Origin: Novosphingobium sp.
Lineage (GTDB): Bacteria > Pseudomonadota > Alphaproteobacteria > Sphingomonadales > Sphingomonadaceae
NCBI RefSeq assembly: GCF_030699305.1
Contig: NZ_JAUYNB010000038.1
Span: 62,001-126,000, forward strand
DNA: 64,000 nt
Direction of reading: 5' to 3'
Under the pieces are notes generated by a model, which did no database searches, was not told the origin of the DNA, and was given only the letters and a program-made list of their open reading frames with translations. The translations under genes were made by a program, and so were the position numbers. Every line of letters starts with the position of its first letter. Position 1 is the stretch's first letter. This document shows positions 1-8,178 of this stretch, piece after piece.

Positions 1-3000
1 GAACTGCGCAAACACGGACTGCTCCCCTTAGATGATCTGGCGGGAAAGGCGCTGGCAGTTGAAGACCCGTATGACTTGCGGGTTAGGGCGCTTTCTGAAG
101 AGATTTCGCCATACCAACTTGGCCGTGCCCTGTTTCACCTCAACCAGCGGCGTGGCTTCAAATCCAACCGGAAGGCAGAGCGCAAATCGACGGACGATAA
201 GGATGCAGGCAAAATTGCTAGCGCAACCAAATTGCTAGACGCCGAGATGCAGCGGCTTGGCGCGCAAACTCTGGGACAGTTTCTGGTCATGCGCGATCAG
301 GAAGCAGATGGCACCAAAGGCAAACGTGTGCGGATGCGGCCCGATGCAGACGGCTATGATTTCTATCCTGACCGTCGGCATGTCTTGGACGAATTCCGCG
401 CGATTTGGGATGCGCAGAAGGCATATCATCCGGCCTTGCTAACTGATGCCGCCTGGCATGACATATTTCGCATCATTGAATTTCAGCGCGATTTGAAACC
501 GGCTGTAGTGGGCCTCTGCACCTTTGCCGGAATGAACGGAGTGCCGGACGACGAACTGCGCCTGCCCAAGGCACATCCCCTGTTTCAGCAGCGTCGCTTG
601 TATGAAGAGGTAAACCAGCTTGCTGTTGTCGCCGCTGGTGCTGCCAGCCGTCCACTAAGTCAGCAAGATCGCGATACTCTGATCCTGAAATTGCGAGACA
701 AGAAGAAGGTCAGCTTTGAAACTCTGGGCAAAGCGATCAAGTTGAAGGACGGCGAACGCTTCAACAAAGAAAGCGAAAACCGCAAGGAATTGGCCGGGGA
801 CGAAGTTCGCGCGGAACTTTCCGGCAAAAAGTTGTTCGGCACGCGCTGGCCGCATTTCAGCGGCGATGAACAATGTGAAATCATCGACAGGCTGCTCGAA
901 GAGGAAAACTCTCAGACATTGATTGGCTGGCTAAAGGCTCGTTACGGGCTGGATGATACAGCTGCGGAAGCCATCGGCAATGCCAGATTGCCGGAAGGTT
1001 ATGGCCGCTTCGGTCTGACCGCTACCAAGGCGTTGCTCGAACAGTTGAGGGCCGATGATGTCCCTACCTATGCTCAGGCGGCTGAACGGGCAGGTTTTCA
1101 CCACAGCGACCACCGGACAGGCGAGGATTTCGACGAGTTGCCCTATTATGGAGAGGTTCTTACTCGTGAGATTGCGCCGGGTAAGGATGATTATGGCGAC
1201 GCCGAGGAACGCCGGTTCGGCAAGATTACCAACCCCACCGTGCATATCGGTCTGCGCCAGCTGGGCCGGCTGGTGAACGCTATCATCCGCGCCTACGGCA
1301 AGCCGGATTTTATCTTTGTCGAACTCGCCCGCGAACTGAAGATGAACGAGAAGGAGAAAATCGCCTACAGCAAGCAGATCAAGGTCAACACTGATGCCGC
1401 GAGAGGACGAAGCGACAAGCTCGGCACGATGGCTATGCGCGACAGCGGTCGAAACCGACTCATCCTGCGGCTATGGAGCGATCTCAATCCCGGCAACGTG
1501 CTCGACCGTCGTTGTCCCTATTGCGGCGAAATGATCAGTCAGGGAATGATCCGCAACGGCGAGGTCGATATTGACCACATCATTCCCTATTCGCAGTGCT
1601 TTGACGATAGCATCGGCAATAAGGTGCTGGCGCATGGCCATTGCAACAAGGCCAAGGGCAACGATACGCCATGGGGACGATGGGGCCGCGATCCTGTCCG
1701 CTGGGCAAAAATTCAGGACCAGGTATCAAGGTTGCATAAGTCAAAGCAGTGGCGCTTCGGCCCGGATGCCATCGCGCGCTACCAGGCACAAGAAGGCAGC
1801 TTTTTACCCCGGCAGCTGACTGACACCCAATATCTTACCCGTATCGCCGCCAAATATCTGGCCTGCCTCTATCCCGTGCGCGGCGAACGCCATGTCTTTG
1901 CGGTGCATGGCTCGATGACGGCGATGCTCCGGCGGCTGTGGGGTCTCAATGACATTCTGCCAGACCATAACTGGGTGGAAAACGAGCATAGCAACGCCCC
2001 TAAGAACCGGCTCGATCATCGTCATCACGCCATCGATGCGGCAGTGGTCGGCGTGATGACCCCGGCACTGATCGCCGAGATTGCGAAAGCCGCTGCGCGG
2101 GCGGAGGACAAAAAGCTGGATAGGCTGTTCGATGGCCTGCCGATGCCATGGGCGCGACATGAAAGCGATTATCGTTTTCGGGAGGAATTGCGCGAGAAAG
2201 TGCTCGCCGCAACCGTCAGCCACAAAGCGGATCACGGACGCGCTGGAAAGCCAGTCAAGGGGCGCGACGTGACGACCGGAAAACTGCACAAAGAAACTGC
2301 CTATGGCCTGACCGGGCTGACGAGCGACAGCGGGTTGCCCGTAGTTGTCCATCGTGTTCCCCTGGCTAGCCTCACGCCTGCTGACCTGACTGACCCGCTT
2401 CGCATTCCCGATTCTGCGCTGCAACGCGCCTTGTACGAGGCAACCGAAGGGCTCTCGGGCAAGGACTTTGAACGCGCAGTGCTGGAGTTTTCTCGGAAGC
2501 ATCCAATTTTCAAAGGCATCCGCCGTTTGCGAGTACGGGAAGGCCTGACCGTGATTCCTATCAAGGACAAGACCGGTCGCGCCTTTAAGGGCTACATGGG
2601 CGGTGCCAACGCGCTTTATACAATCTGGCAGATGCCTGATGGCAAATGGATAACCCACTGGAAGGACCGGAACGGTAACCTAAAATCGGGTATCATTTCA
2701 TCCTTCGACCATCATCAGCGTGACTACCAGGAAGAGCGCCCCCATCCCGCCGCGAAGAAAGTCATGGCACTGCGCCAAAATGATATGGTCGCTTTAGAAA
2801 AGGACGGCTCGCGAAAAATCTATCGTGTGCAGAAATTTGGCCAGAACGGCCAGATTTTCTTGATAGAACATGCGCAAGCGGGCAACATGGTTGAACGCAA
2901 TAAAAGTGGAAATGACCCTTTCACTTTCTGGGGACCATCCGCTTCAGCATTACAAAAGGTCAAGGCCCGCCAGATTCGTATCGACGAACTTGGTCGTATC

Positions 3001-3021
3001 TTTGATCCGGGACCGCGTTAA
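1..3021 (+). CDS. cas9: Cas9 endonuclease, type II-C (5' end outside window)
   Basis: This is the RNA-guided DNA endonuclease of a type II CRISPR system. The frame is open from base 1, and the first residues (ELRKHGLLPLDDLAGKAL) look like the end of the arginine-rich bridge helix, so RuvC-I and roughly the first 60-80 residues lie outside the window. RuvC-II is visible as FVELARELK (Glu codon at 1321). The HNH domain has CPYCG followed by DIDHIIPYS (catalytic His at 1576) and a conserved Asn in CNKAKGN. RuvC-III is HHAIDAAVV (2023-2040). The visible 1006 residues plus the missing part give about 1070, the usual size for II-C. cas1 and cas2 follow and no csn2 or cas4 is present, which supports II-C. 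All visible nuclease motifs are intact, so the protein is probably active. Confidence 0.97.
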   Translation, partial: ELRKHGLLPLDDLAGKALAVEDPYDLRVRALSEEISPYQLGRALFHLNQRRGFKSNRKAERKSTDDKDAGKIASATKLLDAEMQRLGAQTLGQFLVMRDQEADGTKGKRVRMRPDADGYDFYPDRRHVLDEFRAIWDAQKAYHPALLTDAAWHDIFRIIEFQRDLKPAVVGLCTFAGMNGVPDDELRLPKAHPLFQQRRLYEEVNQLAVVAAGAASRPLSQQDRDTLILKLRDKKKVSFETLGKAIKLKDGERFNKESENRKELAGDEVRAELSGKKLFGTRWPHFSGDEQCEIIDRLLEEENSQTLIGWLKARYGLDDTAAEAIGNARLPEGYGRFGLTATKALLEQLRADDVPTYAQAAERAGFHHSDHRTGEDFDELPYYGEVLTREIAPGKDDYGDAEERRFGKITNPTVHIGLRQLGRLVNAIIRAYGKPDFIFVELARELKMNEKEKIAYSKQIKVNTDAARGRSDKLGTMAMRDSGRNRLILRLWSDLNPGNVLDRRCPYCGEMISQGMIRNGEVDIDHIIPYSQCFDDSIGNKVLAHGHCNKAKGNDTPWGRWGRDPVRWAKIQDQVSRLHKSKQWRFGPDAIARYQAQEGSFLPRQLTDTQYLTRIAAKYLACLYPVRGERHVFAVHGSMTAMLRRLWGLNDILPDHNWVENEHSNAPKNRLDHRHHAIDAAVVGVMTPALIAEIAKAAARAEDKKLDRLFDGLPMPWARHESDYRFREELREKVLAATVSHKADHGRAGKPVKGRDVTTGKLHKETAYGLTGLTSDSGLPVVVHRVPLASLTPADLTDPLRIPDSALQRALYEATEGLSGKDFERAVLEFSRKHPIFKGIRRLRVREGLTVIPIKDKTGRAFKGYMGGANALYTIWQMPDGKWITHWKDRNGNLKSGIISSFDHHQRDYQEERPHPAAKKVMALRQNDMVALEKDGSRKIYRVQKFGQNGQIFLIEHAQAGNMVERNKSGNDPFTFWGPSASALQKVKARQIRIDELGRIFDPGPR

Positions 3022-3069
3022 CCAGTCATTATCCATGATGTGCCAGCTTTCAACCCCGAAAGGCTGGCC

Positions 3070-4002
3070 ATGGACCGCATTGTTGATATTGCCACGGATG
3101 ATCTTCACCTGTCCGCGTATCGCGGATTTCTGGTTGTCAGCCTTGATCGTCAGGAACAGGGACGGGTGGCGCTCGACGATATTCAAGCCATCATCGTTCA
3201 TGCCCATGGCGTAACCTGGACGACAAGTTTGGTTGTCGCGCTCGCCGAACGCGGGGCGATTATGGTGATGTGCGCGGCCAATCATTCTCCGGTGGCCATC
3301 ATTTCTCCCATTGACGGTCACCACGCACAGGCAGCCCGGATGCGAGCGCAATGGGAGGCCCCGCGCCCCATGTTCAAGCAACTCTGGCAGAAAATCATCG
3401 TGGGCAAGATCACGATGCAAGCATCGCTGTTAGCCGTGCAAGGCAAAGCGGAAGCCAATGCGCTGATGCTTATGTCCCGGCGCGTCCGCTCCGGCGATCC
3501 GGACAATCTTGAAGCTCAGGCCGCGCGCAAATACTGGCCCGCCCTCATGGGAAAAGAATTTCGCCGCGATCAGAACGCTGACGGCGCCAACGCCCTGCTG
3601 AATTATGGCTATACCGTCATGCGATCATGCGTTGCACGGTCGATCATCGGGGCAGGACTGCACCCTGCAATCGGGCTGCACCATCACAACCGGCTTAACG
3701 GATTCGCGCTGGCGGACGATCTCGTGGAACCGTTTCGTCCTCTGGTTGACGGACTGGTCCGGCGAATGATCGACGAAGGCATAGAAACCGTCACTCCCGA
3801 AGCAAAACAGCGTCTGGCTCGGTTGATCGGGCATGATTTGCGTCTGGGCGGGGCTATTTCGCCCGTGTCTGTGGCGACCCAGCGGCTCGCTCAATCGCTC
3901 GCCAAGAGCTTCGAAGAACGCAAATCGGCACTGGCCCTGTTTGATCCACCTGATGCTCTTGACTGGGCGTCGCTTGGGCAGCCGGTGGGGATTGAAGCAT
4001 GA
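3070..4002 (+). CDS. cas1: CRISPR integrase Cas1
   Basis: Cas1 is the catalytic subunit of the Cas1-Cas2 complex that inserts new spacers into the array. The protein begins MDRIVDIATDDLHLSAYRGFLVV and contains the long C-terminal helical domain with GLHPAIGLHHHNRLNGFALADDLVEPFRP, which carries the metal-binding His and Asp residues expected in type II Cas1. I chose the ATG at 3070 (310 residues) because it matches the usual type II N-terminus and has GAAAGG just upstream. A GTG at 3040 would add ten residues. It lies 48 bases after cas9, and its stop overlaps the cas2 start, so the three genes look co-transcribed. Confidence 0.95.
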   Translation: MDRIVDIATDDLHLSAYRGFLVVSLDRQEQGRVALDDIQAIIVHAHGVTWTTSLVVALAERGAIMVMCAANHSPVAIISPIDGHHAQAARMRAQWEAPRPMFKQLWQKIIVGKITMQASLLAVQGKAEANALMLMSRRVRSGDPDNLEAQAARKYWPALMGKEFRRDQNADGANALLNYGYTVMRSCVARSIIGAGLHPAIGLHHHNRLNGFALADDLVEPFRPLVDGLVRRMIDEGIETVTPEAKQRLARLIGHDLRLGGAISPVSVATQRLAQSLAKSFEERKSALALFDPPDALDWASLGQPVGIEA

Positions 4003-4328
4003 ACCTGAGTGGATACCGGCTGATGTGGATATTCGTCATGTTTGACCTACCCGTGGACACCAAGGAACACGCGAGGGAAGCAACCAAATTTCGTGAGTTT
4101 TTACTCGATGAAGGCTTTGAAATGAGCCAGTTTTCGATCTATGCTCGATTTTGTAATGGCAAAGAGCACTACGAGACTTACCTTCGGCGAATCGAGGCGC
4201 ATCTTCCTGAACGTGGGGAGATTCATGTGCTCAATTTTACCGACAAGCAGTATGAAAACATCATCCGGTTTTCGAGTCAGAGCCGCCAACGGCAACGAAA
4301 AAATCCGGATCAGCTCGCCATGTTCTGA
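3999..4328 (+). CDS. cas2: CRISPR-associated protein Cas2
   Basis: Cas2 forms the central dimer of the spacer-integration complex. The 109-residue protein has the ferredoxin-like start MWIFVMFDLPVDTKEHAREATKFREFLLDEGF and a C-terminal stretch QRQRKNPDQLAMF, typical of type II Cas2. Its ATG overlaps the cas1 stop codon in an ATGA arrangement, indicating translational coupling. The array begins 72 bases downstream. Confidence 0.95.
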   Translation: MNLSGYRLMWIFVMFDLPVDTKEHAREATKFREFLLDEGFEMSQFSIYARFCNGKEHYETYLRRIEAHLPERGEIHVLNFTDKQYENIIRFSSQSRQRQRKNPDQLAMF

Positions 4329-4350
4329 CGATTCATCGCATTTTTGCGGT

Positions 4351-4403
4351 GACAGATGGGGCTTTTTCCAGTCTCAATTCAACTGGTTAGGCACCCATCT
4401 GTC
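4351..4403. promoter_or_regulatory. Nested inverted repeat at the cas2-side end of the CRISPR array
   Basis: Arms GACAGATGGG (4351-4360) and CCCATCTGTC (4394-4403) are perfectly complementary. They enclose a second pair, CCAGT (4368-4372) and ACTGG (4382-4386). The right arm includes the first three bases of the first repeat. This is either part of the leader that guides spacer integration, or a terminator for cas2 or for array transcripts. The structure is seen directly; its role is inference. Confidence 0.5.
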
Positions 4404-5824
4404 ATAGCATTTCAGAAATCGCGGTCCAGCTGCAACACGGATGTGCGCATAACGGAAACTTTATATGTCATAGCATTTCAGAAATCGCGGTCCAGCTGCA
4501 ACAGATCGTGATCACGGACGACGAAGTCATGGGTCATAGCATTTCAGAAATCGCGGTCCAGCTGCAACCATGAAAGGTTCGCCAAATCGCCCGCCAAGGT
4601 CATAGCATTTCAGAAATCGCGGTCCAGCTGCAACAAGCGCTGCTGCAAGCAGTTGAACGTATCGGTCATAGCATTTCAGAAATCGCGGTCCAGCTGCAAC
4701 CATCCGGGCACGGGCCAGACGCTGGCGACAGTCATAGCATTTCAGAAATCGCGGTCCAGCTGCAACCACCCTGACGATCAAGGTCAGCGGCAAGACGTCA
4801 TAGCATTTCAGAAATCGCGGTCCAGCTGCAACCAATCACGCGCATGATGCCGCCCGCGAACAGTCATAGCATTTCAGAAATCGCGGTCCAGCTGCAACAA
4901 CCTGCTGGTCGTCCCTCCGGCGCTCGAAGTCATAGCATTTCAGAAATCGCGGTCCAGCTGCAACGCGGGTGCGCTGGTGGCGCTGTTCCCACCAGTCATA
5001 GCATTTCAGAAATCGCGGTCCAGCTGCAACAAGAACCTGTTCATCCACGTCCCGAACGGGGTCATAGCATTTCAGAAATCGCGGTCCAGCTGCAACGCAC
5101 GGATACGCGCGATCGCGCGGTCCCGTTGTCATAGCATTTCAGAAATCGCGGTCCAGCTGCAACCAGTGCGGGCAGCGGATCAGGCCGCGCGGGGTCATAG
5201 CATTTCAGAAATCGCGGTCCAGCTGCAACGTGGGGCTTCTCTGCTGCTGCTGCGGCGAGGTCATAGCATTTCAGAAATCGCGGTCCAGCTGCAACCCCGT
5301 GCATCGACGGCCAGCAGGGCGTCCAGTCATAGCATTTCAGAAATCGCGGTCCAGCTGCAACAAGCGCTGCTGCAAGCAGTTGAACGTATCGGTCATAGCA
5401 TTTCAGAAATCGCGGTCCAGCTGCAACATGCCGGGTACCGCGATCGGCACGTTCCGCGTCATAGCATTTCAGAAATCGCGGTCCAGCTGCAACCCGAGCC
5501 GCGTGGCGCAGTTCAAGCCGAGCAGTCATAGCATTTCAGAAATCGCGGTCCAGCTGCAACCACGCTGGCGAACTGCTGGCATCTGAATTCGTCATAGCAT
5601 TTCAGAAATCGCGGTCCAGCTGCAACGGTTCGCCCGAAGTCACCAGCGGCAAGCTGGTCATAGCATTTCAGAAATCGCGGTCCAGCTGCAACCACCTTGA
5701 CGCGGCCTGTTGCGCGTTCGCGGTCATAGCATTTCAGAAATCGCGGTCCAGCTGCAACGCATTGGGCATTGGTCACATCCTTGTTAAGGTCATAGCATTT
5801 CAGAAATCGCCCCCCCCCCCCCCC
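4401..5824 (-). CRISPR. Type II-C CRISPR array, 22 repeats and 21 spacers
   Basis: Twenty-one identical 36-nt repeats and one truncated repeat are spaced 66 bases apart. Starts are at 4401, 4467, 4533, 4599, 4665, 4731, 4797, 4863, 4929, 4995, 5061, 5128, 5194, 5260, 5326, 5392, 5458, 5525, 5591, 5657, 5723 and 5789. Spacers are 30 nt, except two of 31 nt (5097-5127 and 5494-5524). Spacers 4635-4664 and 5362-5391 are identical. On the plus strand the repeat starts GTCATAGCATTTC and ends CCAGCTGCAAC. Its reverse complement starts GTTGCAGCTGG, resembling the crRNA-sense repeats of other II-C systems, so crRNAs are probably read from the minus strand. The last repeat (5789) keeps 22 bases and is then replaced by a C run, which suggests the trailer end. 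Confidence 0.98.
5810..5824. repeat. 15-base C homopolymer replacing the 3' part of the last CRISPR repeat
   Basis: The final repeat matches the consensus for 22 bases (5789-5810). The remaining 14 positions (5811-5824) are all C, extending the C at 5810 to a run of 15. The run is followed by GCAAAGGGGCG, so a C4-GCAAA-G4 hairpin is possible. It may be a genuine degenerate repeat or a sequencing/assembly artefact. Confidence 0.85.
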
Positions 5825-6154
5825 GCAAAGGGGCGACTGCTTGGCGGATTGAGTGATTCGCGCCCAAATTTGACCGCACACGGCGCGATTCTCCGTCAGT
5901 TACGGCGGCGATTGCGGTAACCCCGCTTCAGTCGCAGAAAAATGGGAAAATAATTCGCCGCAATAGATCGCCCGGTGTTGGCGTGCGTATCCCTCTCTAT
6001 GCTTCCATAGCCGTCTCTATCCTTATCGCGGTCAATGTATCCCTCAATACGCTGGGGTTAGCAGGCCAAAAAATGCGCTTGCAACGCTCATTCTGTTTGC
6101 CAATTGTTCTTCCAAGGGGGTGCCAACGACTGCCAGAGAATGGAAGAAAATCCC
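5825..6154. other. Intergenic region between the CRISPR array and alpA-like gene
   Basis: No credible gene, tRNA or anti-repeat was found in these 330 bases on either strand. The only short open frame, at about 5983-6168, has no recognisable product. The stretch should contain the promoter of the alpA-like gene, but no clear -35/-10 pair was seen. Confidence 0.5.
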
Positions 6155-6361
6155 ATGTCGAACCTTGAAAGAATCATCCGGCTGAAAACCGTATTGGCCC
6201 GCACCGGGCTGTCCCGCTCCACTGTGTATCGCAAAATCGCCGAGGGCACTTTTCCCCACCAGGTCAAAATCAGCGTTCATGGCACCGGCTGGCGGGAGTC
6301 CGCTGTGAACCGCTGGATCGATGATCCGGTTGCATTCCGTGACGAAGGCGTGACGCGGTGA
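6155..6361 (+). CDS. AlpA-family phage/island transcriptional regulator
   Basis: AlpA-type proteins are small helix-turn-helix activators that switch on excision functions of P4-like prophages and islands. The 68-residue protein MSNLERIIRLKTVLARTGLSRSTVYRKIAEGTFPHQVKI...GWRESAVNRWIDD has the family pattern: LKTVLARTGLSRSTVYRKIAEG is the helix-turn-helix and GWRESAVNRWID is the conserved tail. The ATG at 6155 is preceded by GGAAGAA and gives the standard family length. The neighbouring excisionase-like gene and integrase support a mobile-element context. Confidence 0.85.
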   Translation: MSNLERIIRLKTVLARTGLSRSTVYRKIAEGTFPHQVKISVHGTGWRESAVNRWIDDPVAFRDEGVTR

Positions 6362-6552
6362 CAACGTCACCGCCGGTTGAACCAATATGCGTCAGGATCA
6401 ACGACGCCGCTCGCATGATCGGCGTCGGTCGCACCAAGCTCTACGAACTGATCGCGAGTGGTGAGGTCGAGACGGTGAAGCTGGGCAAATCCACCCGTGT
6501 CATCACCGCCAGCCTTCACCGTCTCATCATGCGGCAGCGCGGGCCGGAATAG
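6358..6552 (+). CDS. Excisionase-like helix-turn-helix protein
   Basis: This 64-residue protein (RINDAARMIGVGRTKLYELIASGEVETVKLGKSTRVITASLHRLI) has the HTH_17/excisionase fold, a MerR-like winged helix that bends DNA or recruits integrase. It starts with GTG at 6358, overlapping the stop of the AlpA-like gene, so the two are translationally coupled. Its 3' end overlaps the convergent integrase gene by 26 bases. A role as the recombination directionality factor is likely from context but not proven. Confidence 0.75.
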   Translation: MTTSPPVEPICVRINDAARMIGVGRTKLYELIASGEVETVKLGKSTRVITASLHRLIMRQRGPE

Positions 6553-7723
6553 GCTCGCCTGCTGCTTCGGCGGTATGATGGGCTATACCATCCAAATGCC
6601 GTGCCCACCGCGCCATCAGATCACGGCGCTTTTCGAGGAAATCCGTCCGACGGTAGGCAGCCTCGACCTGATTGGTCAATTTGTGCGCAAGTGCCTTGTC
6701 TGCAACTTCTTTCGGGAAATCGGTTTTCTCGGCAGCCCAATCGGTGAAGGCGGAACGGAAGCCGTGAACGGTCACTCCCTTGATACCGCCATCACGCAAC
6801 AGTTTGGTCATGGTCATATCACTCATGGCCTTTTCGCCATCGGCGGAAAAGACCAGTCCGGTATCGTTCGCCCGTTCATTCCAGCGCCTGCGGAGCAATG
6901 CTACTGCCGGTGCGGACAATGGCACGATATGGGTTTCCTTTGCCTTCATCCGCTCGCCGGGAATAGTCCAAATGGCTTTGTCCAGATCAAACTCGGTCCA
7001 GACCGCAAAGCGAGTCTCGTTTGATCGCACAGCGTTGTAGATGGTGAAGCGCAGTGCATCACGGCCAGTCGTCGGTGATGCAGCCGCCAGCGCTTCCATA
7101 AGCGCGGGCACGTCAGCATAGGGCATGGCTTCCAGATGTACGCTCTTGCCCGTCTGGCGCGGCAAGCCCTTGCGAACTGAACGCAACGACGCCTCTTCTT
7201 CCCGCCAGCCCTTGATATGCGCAAAGTCCAGCACAGAGCCAATGCGCTGAAGAAGGCGGCGGGCCGTTTCAGGAATTTCGAGCCAGATGGGCGACAACAC
7301 CTCGACCACGCACACGCTGTCCACTTGATCGACCGGCTTGGTCCCGATCAGCGGAAAGACATGGTTTTCAAAACTGGAAATCCAGTTGGCATAGCGCCGA
7401 TTCTTCCAGCCCTCCTTAAGTGCATCATAGCAGTCGCGAGCAGCGGTCTCGAAGCTCGGCATAACTTTGCGCGCCTTGCGCCGTTCGGCGACTGGATCGG
7501 TCCCCTCGCGCACCTGACGGCGCAATGCCGCTGCCGCATCGCGGGCCTCTGCGAGCGATACTTCCAACGCTGATCCCAGGCCGTAGTCGCGCCGCCTGCC
7601 ATTGCGCTGCATTCGCAGCACCCAGGTTCGCGCGCCGCTGTCTTTCACAAGCAAGCACAAGCCCCGACCATCGACGTGGCGACCGGGTTTTGCATTTTTC
7701 ACCTTCAACGTCGTAAGTGCCAT
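6527..7723 (-). CDS. P4-type tyrosine integrase
   Basis: This is a site-specific tyrosine recombinase of the kind that inserts genomic islands and P4-like elements, usually into tRNA genes. The 398-residue protein has the N-terminal arm-binding DUF4102 domain (MALTTLKVKNAKPGRHVDGRGLCLLV), a SAM-like core-binding domain near residues 90-180 and a catalytic domain. The Arg is at about R233 (NAVRSNE), followed by HGFR (H320, R323), a His at 347 and the nucleophile Tyr at about 357 (AAYRR). All catalytic residues are present, so it is probably functional. Its start faces a region rich in inverted and direct repeats and a tRNA 3'-end fragment. Confidence 0.93.
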   Translation of the reverse strand: MALTTLKVKNAKPGRHVDGRGLCLLVKDSGARTWVLRMQRNGRRRDYGLGSALEVSLAEARDAAAALRRQVREGTDPVAERRKARKVMPSFETAARDCYDALKEGWKNRRYANWISSFENHVFPLIGTKPVDQVDSVCVVEVLSPIWLEIPETARRLLQRIGSVLDFAHIKGWREEEASLRSVRKGLPRQTGKSVHLEAMPYADVPALMEALAAASPTTGRDALRFTIYNAVRSNETRFAVWTEFDLDKAIWTIPGERMKAKETHIVPLSAPAVALLRRRWNERANDTGLVFSADGEKAMSDMTMTKLLRDGGIKGVTVHGFRSAFTDWAAEKTDFPKEVADKALAHKLTNQVEAAYRRTDFLEKRRDLMARWARHLDGIAHHTAEAAGEPIPARAAA

Positions 7724-7746
7724 TGGTTCGAGTCCCTGTCAGGGAA

Positions 7747-7806
7747 TTTCAGGCGTCTGTTCCCGCATTCTGACGCCTGAAACGGTCCCACATTCGTTCC
7801 CACATT
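7747..7806. promoter_or_regulatory. Repeat-rich integrase control / arm-site region
   Basis: An 11-bp perfect inverted repeat, TTTCAGGCGTC (7747-7757) and GACGCCTGAAA (7772-7782), lies just upstream of the integrase start. Three direct copies of TCCC(G/A)CATT occur at 7761, 7786 and 7798. TTTCAGGC recurs at about 7816. Such arrays are typical of integrase arm-type or excisionase sites and of int autoregulation. The repeats are seen; the assignment is inference. Confidence 0.5.
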
Positions 7807-7922
7807 TCGGTGGGATTTCAGGCAAATGAGGGCGGCCGACCGCGAACACCTTACAAGACAAATCGCTGATTTTACAGGGTAGGTAGAGCCGCCCCGGCAT
7901 TGCCTGGGACGAAAGTTCTACG

Positions 7923-7938
7923 CCTCTTCTGGGCACCA
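7923..7938 (+). other. Probable attachment site: tRNA-Leu-like 3' end fragment
   Basis: The 16 bases CCTCTTCTGGGCACCA read as a tRNA acceptor 3' strand with an encoded CCA, most like tRNA-Leu. No matching 5' acceptor (GCCCAGA) lies 75-90 bases upstream, so this is a fragment and not a gene. A partial tRNA 3' end beside a P4-type integrase is the classical footprint of the tRNA-distal attachment site, which would put the element to the left and host DNA to the right. Confidence 0.45.
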
Positions 7939-8178
7939 TTTGTTCTTCCGGGGTGATCCCCGGAAGCTACCAGAACCACCGTTTTCCGCTAGAAATGACG
8001 CGTTCGGTCGGGGCGCGGTTGTGGCTGTAGGTATGTTGATTTCGGCATGCGGCGCCTCAGGCGAAGCCGTTATTTTTCCGGTTTGGGACGCCCCACGCGG
8101 GGTGTCAGGCTGTTCGGAACGGGGTTCCGGCGGCCTTGGGCACGGTTGCCCGCATGCGGCTCCGGCCATCAGCTTTAG
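7939..8178. other. Non-coding stretch right of the putative att site
   Basis: No convincing gene is present. Short open frames on both strands have no recognisable product. The dyad TTCCGGGG / CCCCGGAA (about 7945-7964) is the only clear structure. Together with the integrase control region, the gene-free span is 7724-8229. Confidence 0.4.

Noticed and set aside
4527..5881. Several repetitive open frames across the CRISPR array on both strands
   Set aside because: They are translations of the 36-nt repeats (recurring VAAGPRFLKCYD or HSISEIAVQLQ) and not genes. The 66-base period is a multiple of three, which keeps the frames open.
7726..7738. GGTTCGAGTCC next to the integrase start, resembling a tRNA T-loop
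   Set aside because: The flanking bases do not form a T-stem and no cloverleaf can be drawn on either strand. At most it is part of an attachment region.
7850..7938. Possible complete tRNA-Leu ending at 7938
   Set aside because: No matching 5' acceptor strand, D-arm or anticodon arm is present upstream, and the T-loop is altered. Only the 3' 16 bases fit.
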